Part shown: one piece after another, positions 15,892-25,242 of the stretch
How positions within the stretch are numbered: position 1 is the first letter of the stretch
Layout of the letters: every line of letters begins with the position of its first letter
NCBI GenBank assembly: GCA_002840275.1
Contig: PHAB01000003.1
Span: forward strand, 1-64,000
Direction of reading: 5' to 3'
DNA: 64,000 nucleotides
From: Firmicutes bacterium HGW-Firmicutes-14
Lineage (GTDB): Bacteria > Bacillota > Thermincolia > Thermincolales > UBA2595
Notes under the pieces: generated by a model
Databases searched by the model: none
What the model was told of the DNA's origin: nothing
Seen by the model: only the letters and a program-made list of their open reading frames with translations
Position numbers and translations under genes: made by a program

Positions 15892-15963
15892 TCTTTGTGT
15901 TCCTACCGCAAATCGGTACGTCGGTTCAAATAACTATGAAATAGTAGAAAAGGGGGAAATTAT

Positions 15964-16674
15964 ATGTCGATTTATCTTGCAGAACTAATAGGTACTGCGC
16001 TTCTTGTGATACTTGGGGACGGTTGTGTTGCCGCTGTTGTGCTTAATAAAACGAAAGGGCAAAACTCCGGCTGGATGGTAATTGCTACAGGTTGGGGTAT
16101 CGCCGTTGCTATGGCTGTATATCTGGTTGGAGGCATTAGTGGCGCACACATTAACCCTGCAGTGACGATAGGGTTGGCTGTGATAGGCAACTTTCCTTGG
16201 GACAAAGTGCCCGGTTATATTTTAGCGCAATTAATTGGCGGCATTATTGGCGGGGTAATTGTCTGGCTGCATTATCTGCCCCACTGGTCCGAAACCGAAG
16301 ACCCTGGTCTTAAATTAGCCGTATTTTCAACAGGTCCGGCAATCCGCAGCTTAGGCGCAAACCTGGTGAGCGAAATTATAGGGTCATTTGTATTGGTCCT
16401 CGGTATCTTAGGGATATTGGCTAACAATCCGGTAGCTGGTCTTGCACCGTTACTTATCGGTTTTTTAGTCTGGGGTATAGGTATTTCTCTTGGTACAACT
16501 ACAGGATATGCTATCAATCCGGCGCGTGACTTAGGGCCCAGAATAGCCCACTTTTTACTGCCTATTGCCGGAAAGGGGGATTCCGACTGGGGATATGCCT
16601 GGGTGCCGGTGATAGGTCCGATTATTGGCGGAGTATTAGGAGCTTTGTTTTATGCTGGTTTTTTTGTAAAGTAA
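15964..16674 (+). CDS. glpF: aquaglyceroporin (glycerol facilitator)
   Basis: 236-residue MIP-family channel with six membrane segments and both half-helix motifs: HINPAVTIGLAV and YAINPARDLGPR. The Asp after the second NPA motif is typical of glycerol-conducting GlpF members rather than water channels. ATG 15964 follows GGGGGAAATT. Its place between the dehydratase activase and the aldehyde-oxidising enzyme supports glycerol or a similar diol as the substrate of the cluster. Confidence 0.88.
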   Translation: MSIYLAELIGTALLVILGDGCVAAVVLNKTKGQNSGWMVIATGWGIAVAMAVYLVGGISGAHINPAVTIGLAVIGNFPWDKVPGYILAQLIGGIIGGVIVWLHYLPHWSETEDPGLKLAVFSTGPAIRSLGANLVSEIIGSFVLVLGILGILANNPVAGLAPLLIGFLVWGIGISLGTTTGYAINPARDLGPRIAHFLLPIAGKGDSDWGYAWVPVIGPIIGGVLGALFYAGFFVK

Positions 16675-16747
16675 TGACTAAGAATTAGCATTTAGGCTGG
16701 GTGATGAGGAAAGGCAGTGATAATTTGATTGGAAGGAAAGAAGTGAT

Positions 16748-16975
16748 ATGCCTTATGTAAATATTAAAATAACCAAAGAAGGTATTACGACCCAACAGAA
16801 ACAAGACCTCATCAAGGGAGCTACGCAGTTGTTGGTTGACATACTGGGGAAAGATCACGCTATAACAGTAGTAGTAATTGAAGAAGTTAATACAGATAAT
16901 TGGGGCATTGGAGGCGAAAGCATCACGGCGCGGAGATTACACGTCAAAGCAATGGAAAAAAATGGTAGTATATGA
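16748..16975 (+). CDS. 4-oxalocrotonate tautomerase-family protein
   Basis: 75 residues starting MPYVNIKITKEG; removal of Met exposes the catalytic Pro1 of the tautomerase superfamily. VTVVIEEV-type core and an Arg-rich segment (ITARRLHVK) follow. Usual members interconvert enol and keto acids. Its job in a dehydratase/aldehyde oxidoreductase operon is not obvious: it might act on 3-hydroxypropanal-derived or malonate-semialdehyde-like intermediates. Ribosome site GGAAAGAAG is good. Confidence 0.75.
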   Translation: MPYVNIKITKEGITTQQKQDLIKGATQLLVDILGKDHAITVVVIEEVNTDNWGIGGESITARRLHVKAMEKNGSI

Positions 16976-17012
16976 TGATTGAAGGAACAAAATAGTGAAA
17001 GGAAGTGTTGCA

Positions 17013-18749
17013 ATGGGTAAGTTTATGTTGAGGGTGAACATGAGCGACCTTTCCGTAAAAAAAGAGGATGTTTCTCAGAATCACCGCTTGTTGGGTGGAC
17101 GTGCTCTGACTTCCACCATAATTTCTAATGAGGTTAATCCAACCTGCCACCCTTTAGGTCCCAATAACAAATTAGTATTTGCACCCGGCATCATAACAGG
17201 GACGACTGCTCCCAGTTCCGGCCGCCTTTCAGTGGGTGCCAAGAGTCCTCTTACCGGAACCATTAAAGAGGCTAATGCTGGCGGTATTCCGGGTCAGAAG
17301 ATAGCGCGCTTGGGTATTCATGCCATCATCGTTGAAGGGCAGCCAAAAGAAAAAGGTAAGTTTTACATATTGAGGCTAACTCCGGAAACAATTGCCCTGG
17401 AAGAAGCAGGGGAATTGACAGGCAAGGGCATGTATGAAATGAATGAACTGATTTGGGAAAAATATGGCGAGGGTATAGGTATTATTGGCATCGGCCCTGC
17501 AGGTGAGATGCTTATGGTTAATGCAGGAGTATCATGTAATGACCCGGAAAATAGCCCAGGTCGGTATGCCGGCAGAGGCGGACTTGGCGCTGTAATGGGT
17601 TCCAAAGGCTTAAAGGCTATCATAATTGAACAAAAAGGACTTGGTGATATTGCCTATGCCAATCCTGAATTGTTTAAACAAGGACAGCAGAAACTTACCA
17701 AAGGCTTACAAGAGCATGCCGTAACAGGTCAAGCCCTGCCAACATATGGAACAGCTGTTCTGATAAATATCCTCAATGAAGCTGGGGGATTGCCAACCCG
17801 TAACTTCAGTTCCGGAAGGTTTGAAGGCGCCAGCAAGATCGGCGGCGAGGTTATTAATGAGTGGTCTAAAACGAGGGGTGGCAAAGTCGGGCATGCATGC
17901 CATCCTGGCTGTGTGATTAAATGCTCTAACGTGGTAAACCATCCCGACGGAACATACCATGTTTCCCCCGTTGAATATGAAACTGCCTGGTCTCTCGGGG
18001 CCAACTGCGGGATAGACAGTCTTGATGACATTGCCGAAATGAATCGCATCTGTAACGATATTGGCCTTGATACAATAGAAGCGGGTGCAACCCTAGGCGT
18101 GGCTATGGAGGCGGGTGTTATATCCTTTGGTGACGGTAAAAAAGCTATCGAACTTCTTAATGAGGTTGGTAAGGGTAGTCCCATTGGGAGAATCTTAGGT
18201 AATGGTACCGCATTCACTGGTAAGGCTTTTGGCGTGGTGAGAATACCGGTAGTGAAGAACCAGGCCATGCCGGCTTATGAACCAAGGGCCGTCAAGGGCA
18301 TTGGTGTTACTTATGCTACCTCAACAATGGGCGCGGACCATACGGCTGGCTATACTATTGCCACCGAAATTCTTAGTGTCGGGGGAAAAGCCGATCCACT
18401 GGTAGCAGCCGAAAAGGGAGCTATGGCTAAGGGATTCCAGACAGCGACCATATTTATCGACGCCACTGGTTATTGCCTGTTTATCGCTTTTGCCATCCTA
18501 GATTTACCGGATGCATTCCAGGGCATGTTGGATACTATTAACGGCTTGCTGGGCACCAGTTACACTGCGGAAGATTTTAGCCGTTTCGGCGCCGAATGGT
18601 TGGCCTTGGAACGAAAATTTAATGAAGCCGCAGGCTTTACCAAGCAAGATGACCGGCTCCCAGAATTTATGTACTACGAGAAGCTGCCGCCCCACAACCA
18701 TGTTTATGACGTGCCGGATGAAATCCTGGACAATGTACACTCTTCCTGA
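17013..18749 (+). CDS. aldehyde:ferredoxin oxidoreductase
   Basis: 578-residue tungsten/molybdenum bis-pterin enzyme that oxidises aldehydes to acids with ferredoxin. N-terminal domain: HRLLGGRALTS, PGIITGTTAPSSGR and SPLTGTIKEANAGG (pterin binding). 4Fe-4S ligands: CHPGCVIKC (CxxxCxxxC spacing, a known variant of CxxCxxxC) and the distal Cys in DATGYCLF. It is slightly shorter than classical AOR (about 600). ATG 17013 has GGAAGTG upstream. Within this cluster it would turn the dehydratase product aldehyde into the acid and reduce ferredoxin. The reverse direction cannot be excluded. Confidence 0.88.
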   Translation: MGKFMLRVNMSDLSVKKEDVSQNHRLLGGRALTSTIISNEVNPTCHPLGPNNKLVFAPGIITGTTAPSSGRLSVGAKSPLTGTIKEANAGGIPGQKIARLGIHAIIVEGQPKEKGKFYILRLTPETIALEEAGELTGKGMYEMNELIWEKYGEGIGIIGIGPAGEMLMVNAGVSCNDPENSPGRYAGRGGLGAVMGSKGLKAIIIEQKGLGDIAYANPELFKQGQQKLTKGLQEHAVTGQALPTYGTAVLINILNEAGGLPTRNFSSGRFEGASKIGGEVINEWSKTRGGKVGHACHPGCVIKCSNVVNHPDGTYHVSPVEYETAWSLGANCGIDSLDDIAEMNRICNDIGLDTIEAGATLGVAMEAGVISFGDGKKAIELLNEVGKGSPIGRILGNGTAFTGKAFGVVRIPVVKNQAMPAYEPRAVKGIGVTYATSTMGADHTAGYTIATEILSVGGKADPLVAAEKGAMAKGFQTATIFIDATGYCLFIAFAILDLPDAFQGMLDTINGLLGTSYTAEDFSRFGAEWLALERKFNEAAGFTKQDDRLPEFMYYEKLPPHNHVYDVPDEILDNVHSS

Positions 18750-18759
18750 AAAAAAACTT

Positions 18760-18791
18760 CGGCGGGGTTATAGTAATACATAACCCCGCCG
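18760..18791 (+). terminator. strong hairpin between AOR and MoaD genes
   Basis: CGGCGGGGTTAT pairs perfectly with ATAACCCCGCCG around an eight-base loop. There is no real T-run after it on the plus strand, while the minus strand would show AAGTTTTTTTT. It may be a weak terminator or attenuator before moaD, or an mRNA 3'-end stabiliser for the AOR message. Confidence 0.6.
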
Positions 18792-18818
18792 TCTTAGAAA
18801 CTGGTGAGGTGAGTATGG

Positions 18819-19064
18819 ATGAACATAACGGTTAGGTTATTTGCAGGGTTGCGTTGTGAAAACAAGCGGTTAGAATGCTTCGGGAAAAACGATTTTGAAC
18901 ATGTATTGAGCCAGGAAATGAATCTGGAAGAGTTTTTAAACTGCATCGGTGTATCTGTACAGGTGGCCAAAATCATTTTTGTTAACGGACTGTTTAAACC
19001 CTTAACATATGTACTGCGTGACGCAGATGAGATTTCGATATTTCCTCCTATCGGAGGGGGTTAA
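18819..19064 (+). CDS. MoaD/ThiS-family sulfur carrier
   Basis: 81 residues with the ubiquitin-like fold and the C-terminal Gly-Gly tail (DADEISIFPPIGGG) that is thiocarboxylated. It probably donates sulfur for the dithiolene of the pterin cofactor needed by the adjacent aldehyde oxidoreductase. MoaD-like genes next to AOR genes are a known pattern. ATG 18819 follows GAGGTGAG. Confidence 0.82.
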   Translation: MNITVRLFAGLRCENKRLECFGKNDFEHVLSQEMNLEEFLNCIGVSVQVAKIIFVNGLFKPLTYVLRDADEISIFPPIGGG

Positions 19065-19426
19065 ACAATTTCACTAACGAAGCCTGAAGGGTTGTTGGCG
19101 CGGCATCGGCTTTTTTCCCTTCGTAGTTGGGAACAGGGGGTAGTCCAGAACAGTATCGTAAGTAACCGGGTATTCTACATGGGCTTTTCTTGAGGTTCAC
19201 TCAGGGGAAAGTCCTTTATTTTGTTTGTTTTTTGCTCCCGTAGGATAATCCTGTCCCTGATCTTCTTGGCTTCGCGATAGTTACAGTATGACAAAATTGG
19301 GTTATCAGATAAATGCAGGATACTATGGATAACTGTCGAAATCACAAAATTAATATTGTCATTTGAACGGAGACCGATAATGCACGATATTTTATTTGGA
19401 ACACTCATAAGTTTGGGGTGATATGA
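19065..19426. other. 362 bp without a convincing gene
   Basis: An imperfect long stem near 19077-19127 (acgaag ... cttcgt, with ggcttttttccc near its end) probably terminates the cluster. A 77-codon minus-strand frame (19175-19408) has no ribosome site and no recognisable domain, so it is not called. Confidence 0.4.
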
Positions 19427-20101
19427 TTGAGATCGTATCTATTGACCTTAATTACGTTCATGCCAATATCTCTGATTTTGTTATTAATTCTTGTCTTTGC
19501 CTTAGGTTTCCTTAATTCCAGGTACCCTAATTGGTTTTTTAAATTTCTTATCAGATTATTAGGTTTTACAGCAGGTTTTCTATTAGTTTTTCTAATGGCT
19601 ATAGCTTTTGTCTTTGCTTTTGTCGCAACCGTTAACCTGACCTTTTCCGGCTTGAGAGCACTATTTGGATATTTTTTTAAAGATAAATTTTCTGCAGCCT
19701 ATCTTTCATTGACAATAACGTTATTAGTTATAGCTTATCTTCCTGAAAAACTGGGGCTTTGGTATATGCTTTTGATCGATAAGCTGGGCAAAAAGATGAT
19801 GCCATTAGCTGATAAGTATGTAATATTTGTTAAAGCCCTGAGATTTAGACTGGTTATTTATTTATTTGCCTTTTTATTAGTACTCTTATCGACTTTAGAG
19901 TTATATTCCAATAGAATTATAATTGAAAACTTTTATTGGCTGCAGTATAAACCAGTAATTCTTCAATCTGTAGTAAGTGTAATAGCATTCGACAGGTTTA
20001 TTAAACTATTAAGCGAGGAAAAAACCGGCATCGTTAATGACTTAAGGAAGATTGGTTTATTTATTGTAACTTCAATCAATGAATTTAAGTTTTATAAATG
20101 A
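19427..20101 (+). CDS. multi-pass membrane protein, uncharacterised
   Basis: 224 residues with about five hydrophobic segments, the first three tightly spaced (ISLILLLILVFALGFL; FLIRLLGFTAGFLLVFLMAI; VFAFVATVNLTF), then soluble linkers. No family recognised. The start may be TTG 19427 (GGGGTGAT upstream) or ATG 19460 (MPISLILLL). AT-rich relative to its neighbours. Confidence 0.5.
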   Translation: MRSYLLTLITFMPISLILLLILVFALGFLNSRYPNWFFKFLIRLLGFTAGFLLVFLMAIAFVFAFVATVNLTFSGLRALFGYFFKDKFSAAYLSLTITLLVIAYLPEKLGLWYMLLIDKLGKKMMPLADKYVIFVKALRFRLVIYLFAFLLVLLSTLELYSNRIIIENFYWLQYKPVILQSVVSVIAFDRFIKLLSEEKTGIVNDLRKIGLFIVTSINEFKFYK

Positions 20102-20139
20102 TCAGTTTTACTAAGAAAAAATTTTTGGGGGATGATAAG

Positions 20140-20307
20140 ATGGCTCGAATTGGTATTTTAACTTGTTCAAATGCCACGCAGGACCTGGGTTGTTCGTCTG
20201 TTAGCTGCTTGCATGATATGAGGAAACGCAAACAATTTAGGGCAGAGTTGAAAAAAACCTTGTGCCAGCTTCAAAGAACCATGGTAGATATAATAAAAGG
20301 CAAATGA
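20140..20307 (+). CDS. truncated CGGC-domain protein
   Basis: 55 residues from ATG 20140 (GGGGGATG upstream): MARIGILTCSNATQDLGCSS at the N-terminus is the start of CGGC-domain proteins, which are usually more than 100 residues and bind metal through a CGGC motif. Here the frame passes from HDMRKRK directly to QFRAELKKTLCQLQRTMVDI and stops; that looks like the family's C-terminal end. The CGGC motif itself is missing, so I infer an in-frame internal deletion. Function is probably lost. Confidence 0.55.
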   Translation: MARIGILTCSNATQDLGCSSVSCLHDMRKRKQFRAELKKTLCQLQRTMVDIIKGK

Positions 20308-20310
20308 AGA

Positions 20311-20523
20311 CTATTCTTTTTTATTCGGTTTTGGAGCCTGCATAGTTGAAGGGATATCATCAGCTGTTCCATGGCCTATATAGTCTGCGGCATTCTCTGT
20401 TTCAACTGATGGGATTTCGGAAGCGCTGTGTTTATCCCCAATAATCCCCGCTTCAAAAGTACCTGGACCAGGAATGGTATCAGAAATGGGTAAGGTTAGT
20501 TTTTCAACTTTTTTCTTTGTCAT
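20311..20523 (-). CDS. small hydrophilic hypothetical protein
   Basis: 70 residues, low complexity and acidic (MTKKKVEKLTLPISDTIPGP; ENAADYIGHGTADDIPST). ATG 20523 has GGAG upstream. It converges with the CGGC gene, the stops being four bases apart. No domain recognised; possibly intrinsically disordered. Confidence 0.4.
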   Translation of the reverse strand: MTKKKVEKLTLPISDTIPGPGTFEAGIIGDKHSASEIPSVETENAADYIGHGTADDIPSTMQAPKPNKKE

Positions 20524-20629
20524 GGTATGCTCCTTTGAGTCAAAGTTCACTCTATAATTTTTACAAATAACTTAACAATTATACTGGTCCTGATTTTCCG
20601 GGGCAGCCGGTATTCACAGGAGGAAATCA

Positions 20630-20791
20630 ATGAAACTAATATATGCCGTCTTAATAGCGGTAAACATTTTTGGTTTTGTTTTGATGGGATATGATAAGTT
20701 GCAGGCGAAAAGAGGGGGACGGCGTGTCCCGGAGATAAGTTTTTTCATTATATCCCTGGTGGGCGGATCGGCAGGAGTTTTTATAGAATGA
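20630..20791 (+). pseudogene. DUF1294 membrane protein, frameshifted and truncated
   Basis: After CAGGAGG and ATG 20630 the frame reads MKLIYAVLIAVNIFGFVLMG, YDKLQAKRGGRRVPE and FFIISLVGGSAGVFIE, then stops. DUF1294 proteins continue GM..RHKT..; here ATAGAATGATG looks like ATAGGAATGATG with one G lost, and nothing after it resembles the rest. So both a frameshift and loss of the 3' end have happened. The reading direction converges on the SOD gene. Confidence 0.7.
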
Positions 20792-21277
20792 TGTAATAAT
20801 TCCACAAGCCAGCCTTTTGCCTGCTGCCCCGGCCGGCTGGGTTCTGTAATCATCAGGATTTTGATGAATAATAACAGACTTACCAACTATATCAGCTACT
20901 TTAAATCTGTTTGTAAAGAAACACATTTTAGAGAAACCATTATTAGAAAACAATACAGGGAAATCTCCGGGGTGATTCCCGTGGGGTTGATTGGTTGGGT
21001 TCCAATGCTCACCTGCGGCTGTAAATGGATTGCCAGGGTCACCTATGTCACAGCAGCCAAACTCATGGATATGAAAACCGTGCGGGCCTATGGGAGGTTC
21101 CTCTCCAACTGCCGGCCGGTAAGGGGGCAGCCCGCATATTCTGACACATATTTCGACCCCGCATGGTACATCCCTGAACCAAACACTGCCCGAGATGCCT
21201 GGAGCCAACGGCCCTCCCAGTATTTGGGCAACAGCTGTCATCCCGCGCGGGAGTTCTGGCAACCGGTGAATAAACAT
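20651..21277 (-). CDS. Cu-Zn superoxide dismutase-like protein with abnormal tail
   Basis: 208-residue SOD_Cu family member: GFHIHEFGCCDIGDPGNPF, AAGEHWNPTNQPHGNHPGDF, and IVGKSVIIHQNPDDYRTQP give the histidine/aspartate metal ligands, and AGKRLACGII is the usual C-terminus. The last 47 codons after that (from SFYKNSCRSAHQG) are the antisense of the DUF1294 relic and do not belong to the family, so a deletion has probably removed the proper stop. No signal peptide is seen. ATG 21277 follows GGGAGG. Activity may survive, since all family motifs precede the foreign tail. Confidence 0.75.
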   Translation of the reverse strand: MFIHRLPELPRGMTAVAQILGGPLAPGISGSVWFRDVPCGVEICVRICGLPPYRPAVGEEPPIGPHGFHIHEFGCCDIGDPGNPFTAAGEHWNPTNQPHGNHPGDFPVLFSNNGFSKMCFFTNRFKVADIVGKSVIIHQNPDDYRTQPAGAAGKRLACGIITSFYKNSCRSAHQGYNEKTYLRDTPSPSFRLQLIISHQNKTKNVYRY

Positions 21278-21479
21278 ATATGTAATACCCTCCCTTCATA
21301 GATATAAAGGTATTACATCTTATGTAAATAAAATAAAGAATGTTCTCAGACAAAACCGGCTAAATGAATTACCCAGTCTCTTAAAAAAAGAAGTATATAA
21401 GATAAAAGAGAATGGTTTTTTCCCACTCTCTTTTAATATAATCGTCACAGGCAGTTAGACCGGCAATGACTCCTGACTG

Positions 21480-23312
21480 TCAGGCTTTTGCTTCTTTCAA
21501 GAGGTTAGCCTGCTTAACTGCTTTGGTCCTGTCTTGTTTATCAAGTATTTTTTTGCGCATCCTGATACTTGCGGGAGTCACCTCAACATATTCATCGTCA
21601 TTAATAAACTCAATGGCTTCTTCTAGTGTGAGAATACAGGGTTCTTTCAACCGTATCGTTTCATCTGAACCGCTCGCCCGCATATTTGTTAACTGTTTGC
21701 GTTTGCAAACATTGACTTCCAGGTCCCTGTCCCGGTTATTTTGGCCGACAATCATCCCTTCATAGACTTTTGTTCCGGGCTGAATAAAAAGGGTTCCCCG
21801 GTCTTCCACCTGGAGCATGCCATAAGTAACAGCTTCCCCGGTTTCCCAGGCAATCAGGGCGCCCTGATGCCTGGTTTTAAATTCTCCTTTATAAGGCTCA
21901 TAACCACTAAAAATATGGTTCATAATACCACGTCCCCTGGTTTCGGTAAGAAACTCAGACCGAAAACCAATCAAACCCCTGGCAGGAATTTTATATTCAA
22001 GGCGAATCTGCTCCAGACCGCTCCCAGACATATTAACCATTTCGGCTTTTCGCTTGCCCAGATTCTCCATGACTGTCCCCATGGCGTCCTCCGGAATGTC
22101 CAAAATCAGATATTCAACCGGTTCCATGATATTACCATCAATTTTCTTAAAAATAACTTCCGGCTTGGAAACCTGGAGTTCATAACCTTCCCTCCGCATT
22201 GTCTCGATTAAGATTGAAAGATGCAGTTCACCCCTGCCGGAAACAACCCAGGAATCAGGGCTGTCAGTGTCTTCCACCCGAAGACTGACATTGGACTCCA
22301 ACTCTTTATACAGACGTTCCCGCAGTTTGCGGGAGGTGACATATACTCCTTCCTGACCGGCAAATGGGCTGTTGTTGACCACAAAGGTCATGGAAAGGGT
22401 GGGTTCGTCCACGGTAATTACCGGGAGCTGCTCCGGGTCGTTAATATCTGTGAGGGTTTCACCGATATTGACTTCTTCCAGTCCTGCAATCGCTATGATA
22501 TCACCGGCCACAGCCAGACTAACATTTACTTTTTTTAGTCCCTTGTAAACAAAGAGTTTTGCGATTTTACCATGGGTAATCAAGCTATTATGATTAATTA
22601 TAGCTATTGGCTGGCCGGAACCTATCGATCCCCGGTTAATCCTGCCTATTGCGTATTTGCCCAGGTAACTGTCATATTCCAGGTTTGTCACCAGCATCTG
22701 AAAGGGTCCTTGCTTATCAACCCTGGGAGGGCTAACGTGGTTGATAATTGCTTCAAAGAGGGGTTCTAGACTGGAGCTGTGGTCATCCATTTCATTTTTG
22801 GCCAGGCCGTCCCTGGCAGAAACATAGATGATTGGGAAATCCAACTGTTCATCATTAGCTCCCAAGTCCAAAAATAAATCGAATACTTCGTCGATGACTT
22901 CATGAGGACGGGCATCGGGACGGTCAATTTTATTGACCACAACCACTGGGTTTAAGTTTTTTTCCAGGGCTTTACGTAAAACAAATTTTGTTTGGGGCAT
23001 AGGTCCTTCAAAAGAGTCCACCACTAACAGAACCCCATCTACCATGCTCAGAGCCCTTTCTACTTCACCACCGAAATCTGCATGGCCTGGAGTATCGACA
23101 ATATTAATCTTACAGCCCTTATAATATACAGCAGTATTTTTTGCCAGGATGGTGATGCCGCGTTCCCGTTCCAGGTCGTTGGAATCCATCACCCGTTCAT
23201 TTACTACCTCGTTATCGCGAAACACTCCGCTTTGTTTTAGCATGGCATCAACCAGGGTCGTTTTGCCATGGTCGACATGAGCAATTATAGCTATGTTTCT
23301 AATATCGTTCAT
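21480..23312 (-). CDS. typA: ribosome-binding GTPase TypA/BipA
   Basis: 610-residue translational GTPase involved in ribosome assembly and stress or cold adaptation. G1 [10 protein letters not shown]2 region [15 protein letters not shown]3 DTPGHADF, G4 NKIDRPDA, then EF-G-like domains II, III and V and the BipA-specific C-terminal domain ([20 protein letters not shown]). The ATG at 23312 has GGAGGG upstream; the in-frame ATG at 23339 would add nine residues not seen in the family. A cold-shock gene lies just upstream on the same strand. Confidence 0.96.
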   Translation of the reverse strand: MNDIRNIAIIAHVDHGKTTLVDAMLKQSGVFRDNEVVNERVMDSNDLERERGITILAKNTAVYYKGCKINIVDTPGHADFGGEVERALSMVDGVLLVVDSFEGPMPQTKFVLRKALEKNLNPVVVVNKIDRPDARPHEVIDEVFDLFLDLGANDEQLDFPIIYVSARDGLAKNEMDDHSSSLEPLFEAIINHVSPPRVDKQGPFQMLVTNLEYDSYLGKYAIGRINRGSIGSGQPIAIINHNSLITHGKIAKLFVYKGLKKVNVSLAVAGDIIAIAGLEEVNIGETLTDINDPEQLPVITVDEPTLSMTFVVNNSPFAGQEGVYVTSRKLRERLYKELESNVSLRVEDTDSPDSWVVSGRGELHLSILIETMRREGYELQVSKPEVIFKKIDGNIMEPVEYLILDIPEDAMGTVMENLGKRKAEMVNMSGSGLEQIRLEYKIPARGLIGFRSEFLTETRGRGIMNHIFSGYEPYKGEFKTRHQGALIAWETGEAVTYGMLQVEDRGTLFIQPGTKVYEGMIVGQNNRDRDLEVNVCKRKQLTNMRASGSDETIRLKEPCILTLEEAIEFINDDEYVEVTPASIRMRKKILDKQDRTKAVKQANLLKEAKA

Positions 23313-23493
23313 TGTGTTACCCTCCATCAAATTATGCAACTCTTCAAGTATACCAGTTTAGATATGTGCTGGCAAGAAGATTTTATTCATTTCAACTCAC
23401 TTGAATGTTAATGCATTTATGCTGTTATCTGAAACAACTCAAGCAGGTAAAATTCTTCTAAACGAAGAATTAAGAAGTACATTATAAATAAAA

Positions 23494-23522
23494 AAAGGTT
23501 ATTCCTATTAGGAATAACCTTT
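23494..23522 (-). terminator. terminator of the cold-shock gene
   Basis: AAAGGTTATTCC and GGAATAACCTTT form a 12-bp stem; on the minus strand it is followed by TTTTTATTTATAATG. It separates csp from typA. Confidence 0.85.
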
Positions 23523-23537
23523 GATAACATTAATATG

Positions 23538-23735
23538 TTATTTGCGGACAACATTGGCGGCTTGAGGACCGCGGTTACCTTCAACGATGTCGAATGTAAC
23601 TTCCTGACCTTCGTCGAGAGTTTTGAATCCTTCGCCCTGAATAGCCGAAAAGTGAACGAATACATCGCCACCTTCGTTTGATTCAATAAACCCAAAACCT
23701 TTTTCAGCGTTGAACCATTTGACTTTGCCTTCCAT
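23538..23735 (-). CDS. cspA: CspA-family cold-shock protein
   Basis: 65-residue RNA/DNA-binding OB-fold protein. RNP1 KGFGFI and RNP2 VFVHF are intact ([19 protein letters not shown]). It binds single-stranded nucleic acid and melts mRNA structure. GGAGG precedes the ATG. A leader of roughly 100-140 bases extends upstream to the divergent MFS gene, as is usual for cold-shock mRNAs. Confidence 0.96.
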   Translation of the reverse strand: MEGKVKWFNAEKGFGFIESNEGGDVFVHFSAIQGEGFKTLDEGQEVTFDIVEGNRGPQAANVVRK

Positions 23736-23911
23736 ATTAACTACCTCCTTTTACATGAAACTGGATCAAAAAGTTAAAACCCAAAACCCTTTTGCCCAAT
23801 TCTATAAAAGAAGGGCCTAAAAACTGTTTGCGTTTCCAACTCTTGAACACGTACTACTACAATAACACATTATGGACGAAATAGCAAGTTCCTAAAAGCG
23901 GAGGTGCTCAT

Positions 23912-25147
23912 TTGGACAAAGAAATCAGAAAAAAATTCAATTACAGCTGGGTTGTGCTGGGCATGGGGACTTTGGCCGTATTTGGCGCCCTGGGCCTGGC
24001 CCGTTTCGGTTACACCATGGTACTCCCAACCATGCAAGCAGACCTGGGGCTAAATAATGGACAGGCAGGTCTCCTGGCAACGGTTAATCTTATAGGATAT
24101 TTAGCCTTATCGATAATTGGAGGCGCATTGGCTGCCCGGTTCGGAATCAGGTTAATTGCTGCCCTGGGCCTGGTTCTTGTAGGCGCCGGTATGGTATTTA
24201 CCGGTTTGGCAGCAGACTTTTCGTTAATTGCGATGTGGCGTGGATTAACCGGTATTGGGAGCGGAGCGGCTAATATTGCGGTCATGGGTTTATGGCCGGC
24301 ATGGTTTTCGAAGCAAAAGCGCGGTTTGGCCTCAGGAATCGCAGTATCAGGCTCATCTATTGGATTAATCTTTACCGGTTTGTTTGTCCCCTGGGTTATA
24401 TCTGAATATGGGGAAGACGCATGGCGAATATGCTGGTTTATTTTCGGCAGTATAGCACTGGTGCTGGCAGCAAGCGCTTACCTTGTGCTGAGGAACAATC
24501 CGGAAGAAAATGGAGATAAATCTCATGAAGGCGGAGGCGTTACCCGGGTTGATTCAGGCCCCGGGGTAAAGCCTATTCAATGGGGGCTTGTCTACCTTTC
24601 ACTGCCGGTATGGAAACTGGGATTAATTTATACCGCTTTTGGGTTCTCATACATTATTTATATGACATTTTTTGTTAAGTACTTAATAGGTAATTGCGGG
24701 TATACGGGTGTAGAGGCCGGCAGACTGTTTATGTATATGGGGTGGCTGAGTCTGCTGTGCGGGTTGGTTTGGGGGATGGTGTCTGATTCCATTGGGCGGA
24801 AGAATACCCTTATTATTTTATTCTCTATCCATGCAGTGGCCTATGGTTTATTCGCCATGGGAACTACTGCTTATCACTTTACCGGGTCAGCAATACTCTT
24901 CGGGCTTACTGCATGGAGCATACCGGCAGTAATGGCCGCTGCCTGTGGCGACATGTTAGGACCTAAGCTTGCCCCTGCGGCATTAGGGTTCATTACTCTT
25001 TTTTTCGGGATCGGGCAGGCTTTAGGCCCGGTTGTCGGAGGGGGTATAGCAGATGCTACCGGGTCGTTCTCAACGGCATTCATAGTGGCATCAGTGGTAT
25101 CTTTATCCGGCGCTGTGGGTTCGGCCTTTATGCCAAAGATAAGGTAA
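23912..25147 (+). CDS. MFS transporter (YbfB/YjiJ-like)
   Basis: 411-residue, 12-helix major facilitator transporter. The first repeat includes ALGLARFGYTMVLPTMQADL, near the YbfB/YjiJ type, and GIRLIAALGLVLVGAGMV; the loop after helix 6 is short and glycine-rich (EENGDKSHEGGGVTRVDSGP). The motif DSIGRKNT matches the loop 8-9 variant of the MFS A motif. TTG 23912 has GGAGGTG upstream. Substrate not predictable, but an organic anion is usual. Confidence 0.85.
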   Translation: MDKEIRKKFNYSWVVLGMGTLAVFGALGLARFGYTMVLPTMQADLGLNNGQAGLLATVNLIGYLALSIIGGALAARFGIRLIAALGLVLVGAGMVFTGLAADFSLIAMWRGLTGIGSGAANIAVMGLWPAWFSKQKRGLASGIAVSGSSIGLIFTGLFVPWVISEYGEDAWRICWFIFGSIALVLAASAYLVLRNNPEENGDKSHEGGGVTRVDSGPGVKPIQWGLVYLSLPVWKLGLIYTAFGFSYIIYMTFFVKYLIGNCGYTGVEAGRLFMYMGWLSLLCGLVWGMVSDSIGRKNTLIILFSIHAVAYGLFAMGTTAYHFTGSAILFGLTAWSIPAVMAAACGDMLGPKLAPAALGFITLFFGIGQALGPVVGGGIADATGSFSTAFIVASVVSLSGAVGSAFMPKIR

Positions 25148-25242
25148 ATATATTTCCGGCTATACAAGGAGACCTTCAAATTATAAAGAATTATAATATA
25201 AGCTAATATCCCGCTTGATATGTAGGGACAGGGGAGCTTATC

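Noticed and set aside
19175-19408. 77-codon minus-strand frame after moaD
   Set aside because: No ribosome site before the ATG and no recognisable domain; left as non-coding.
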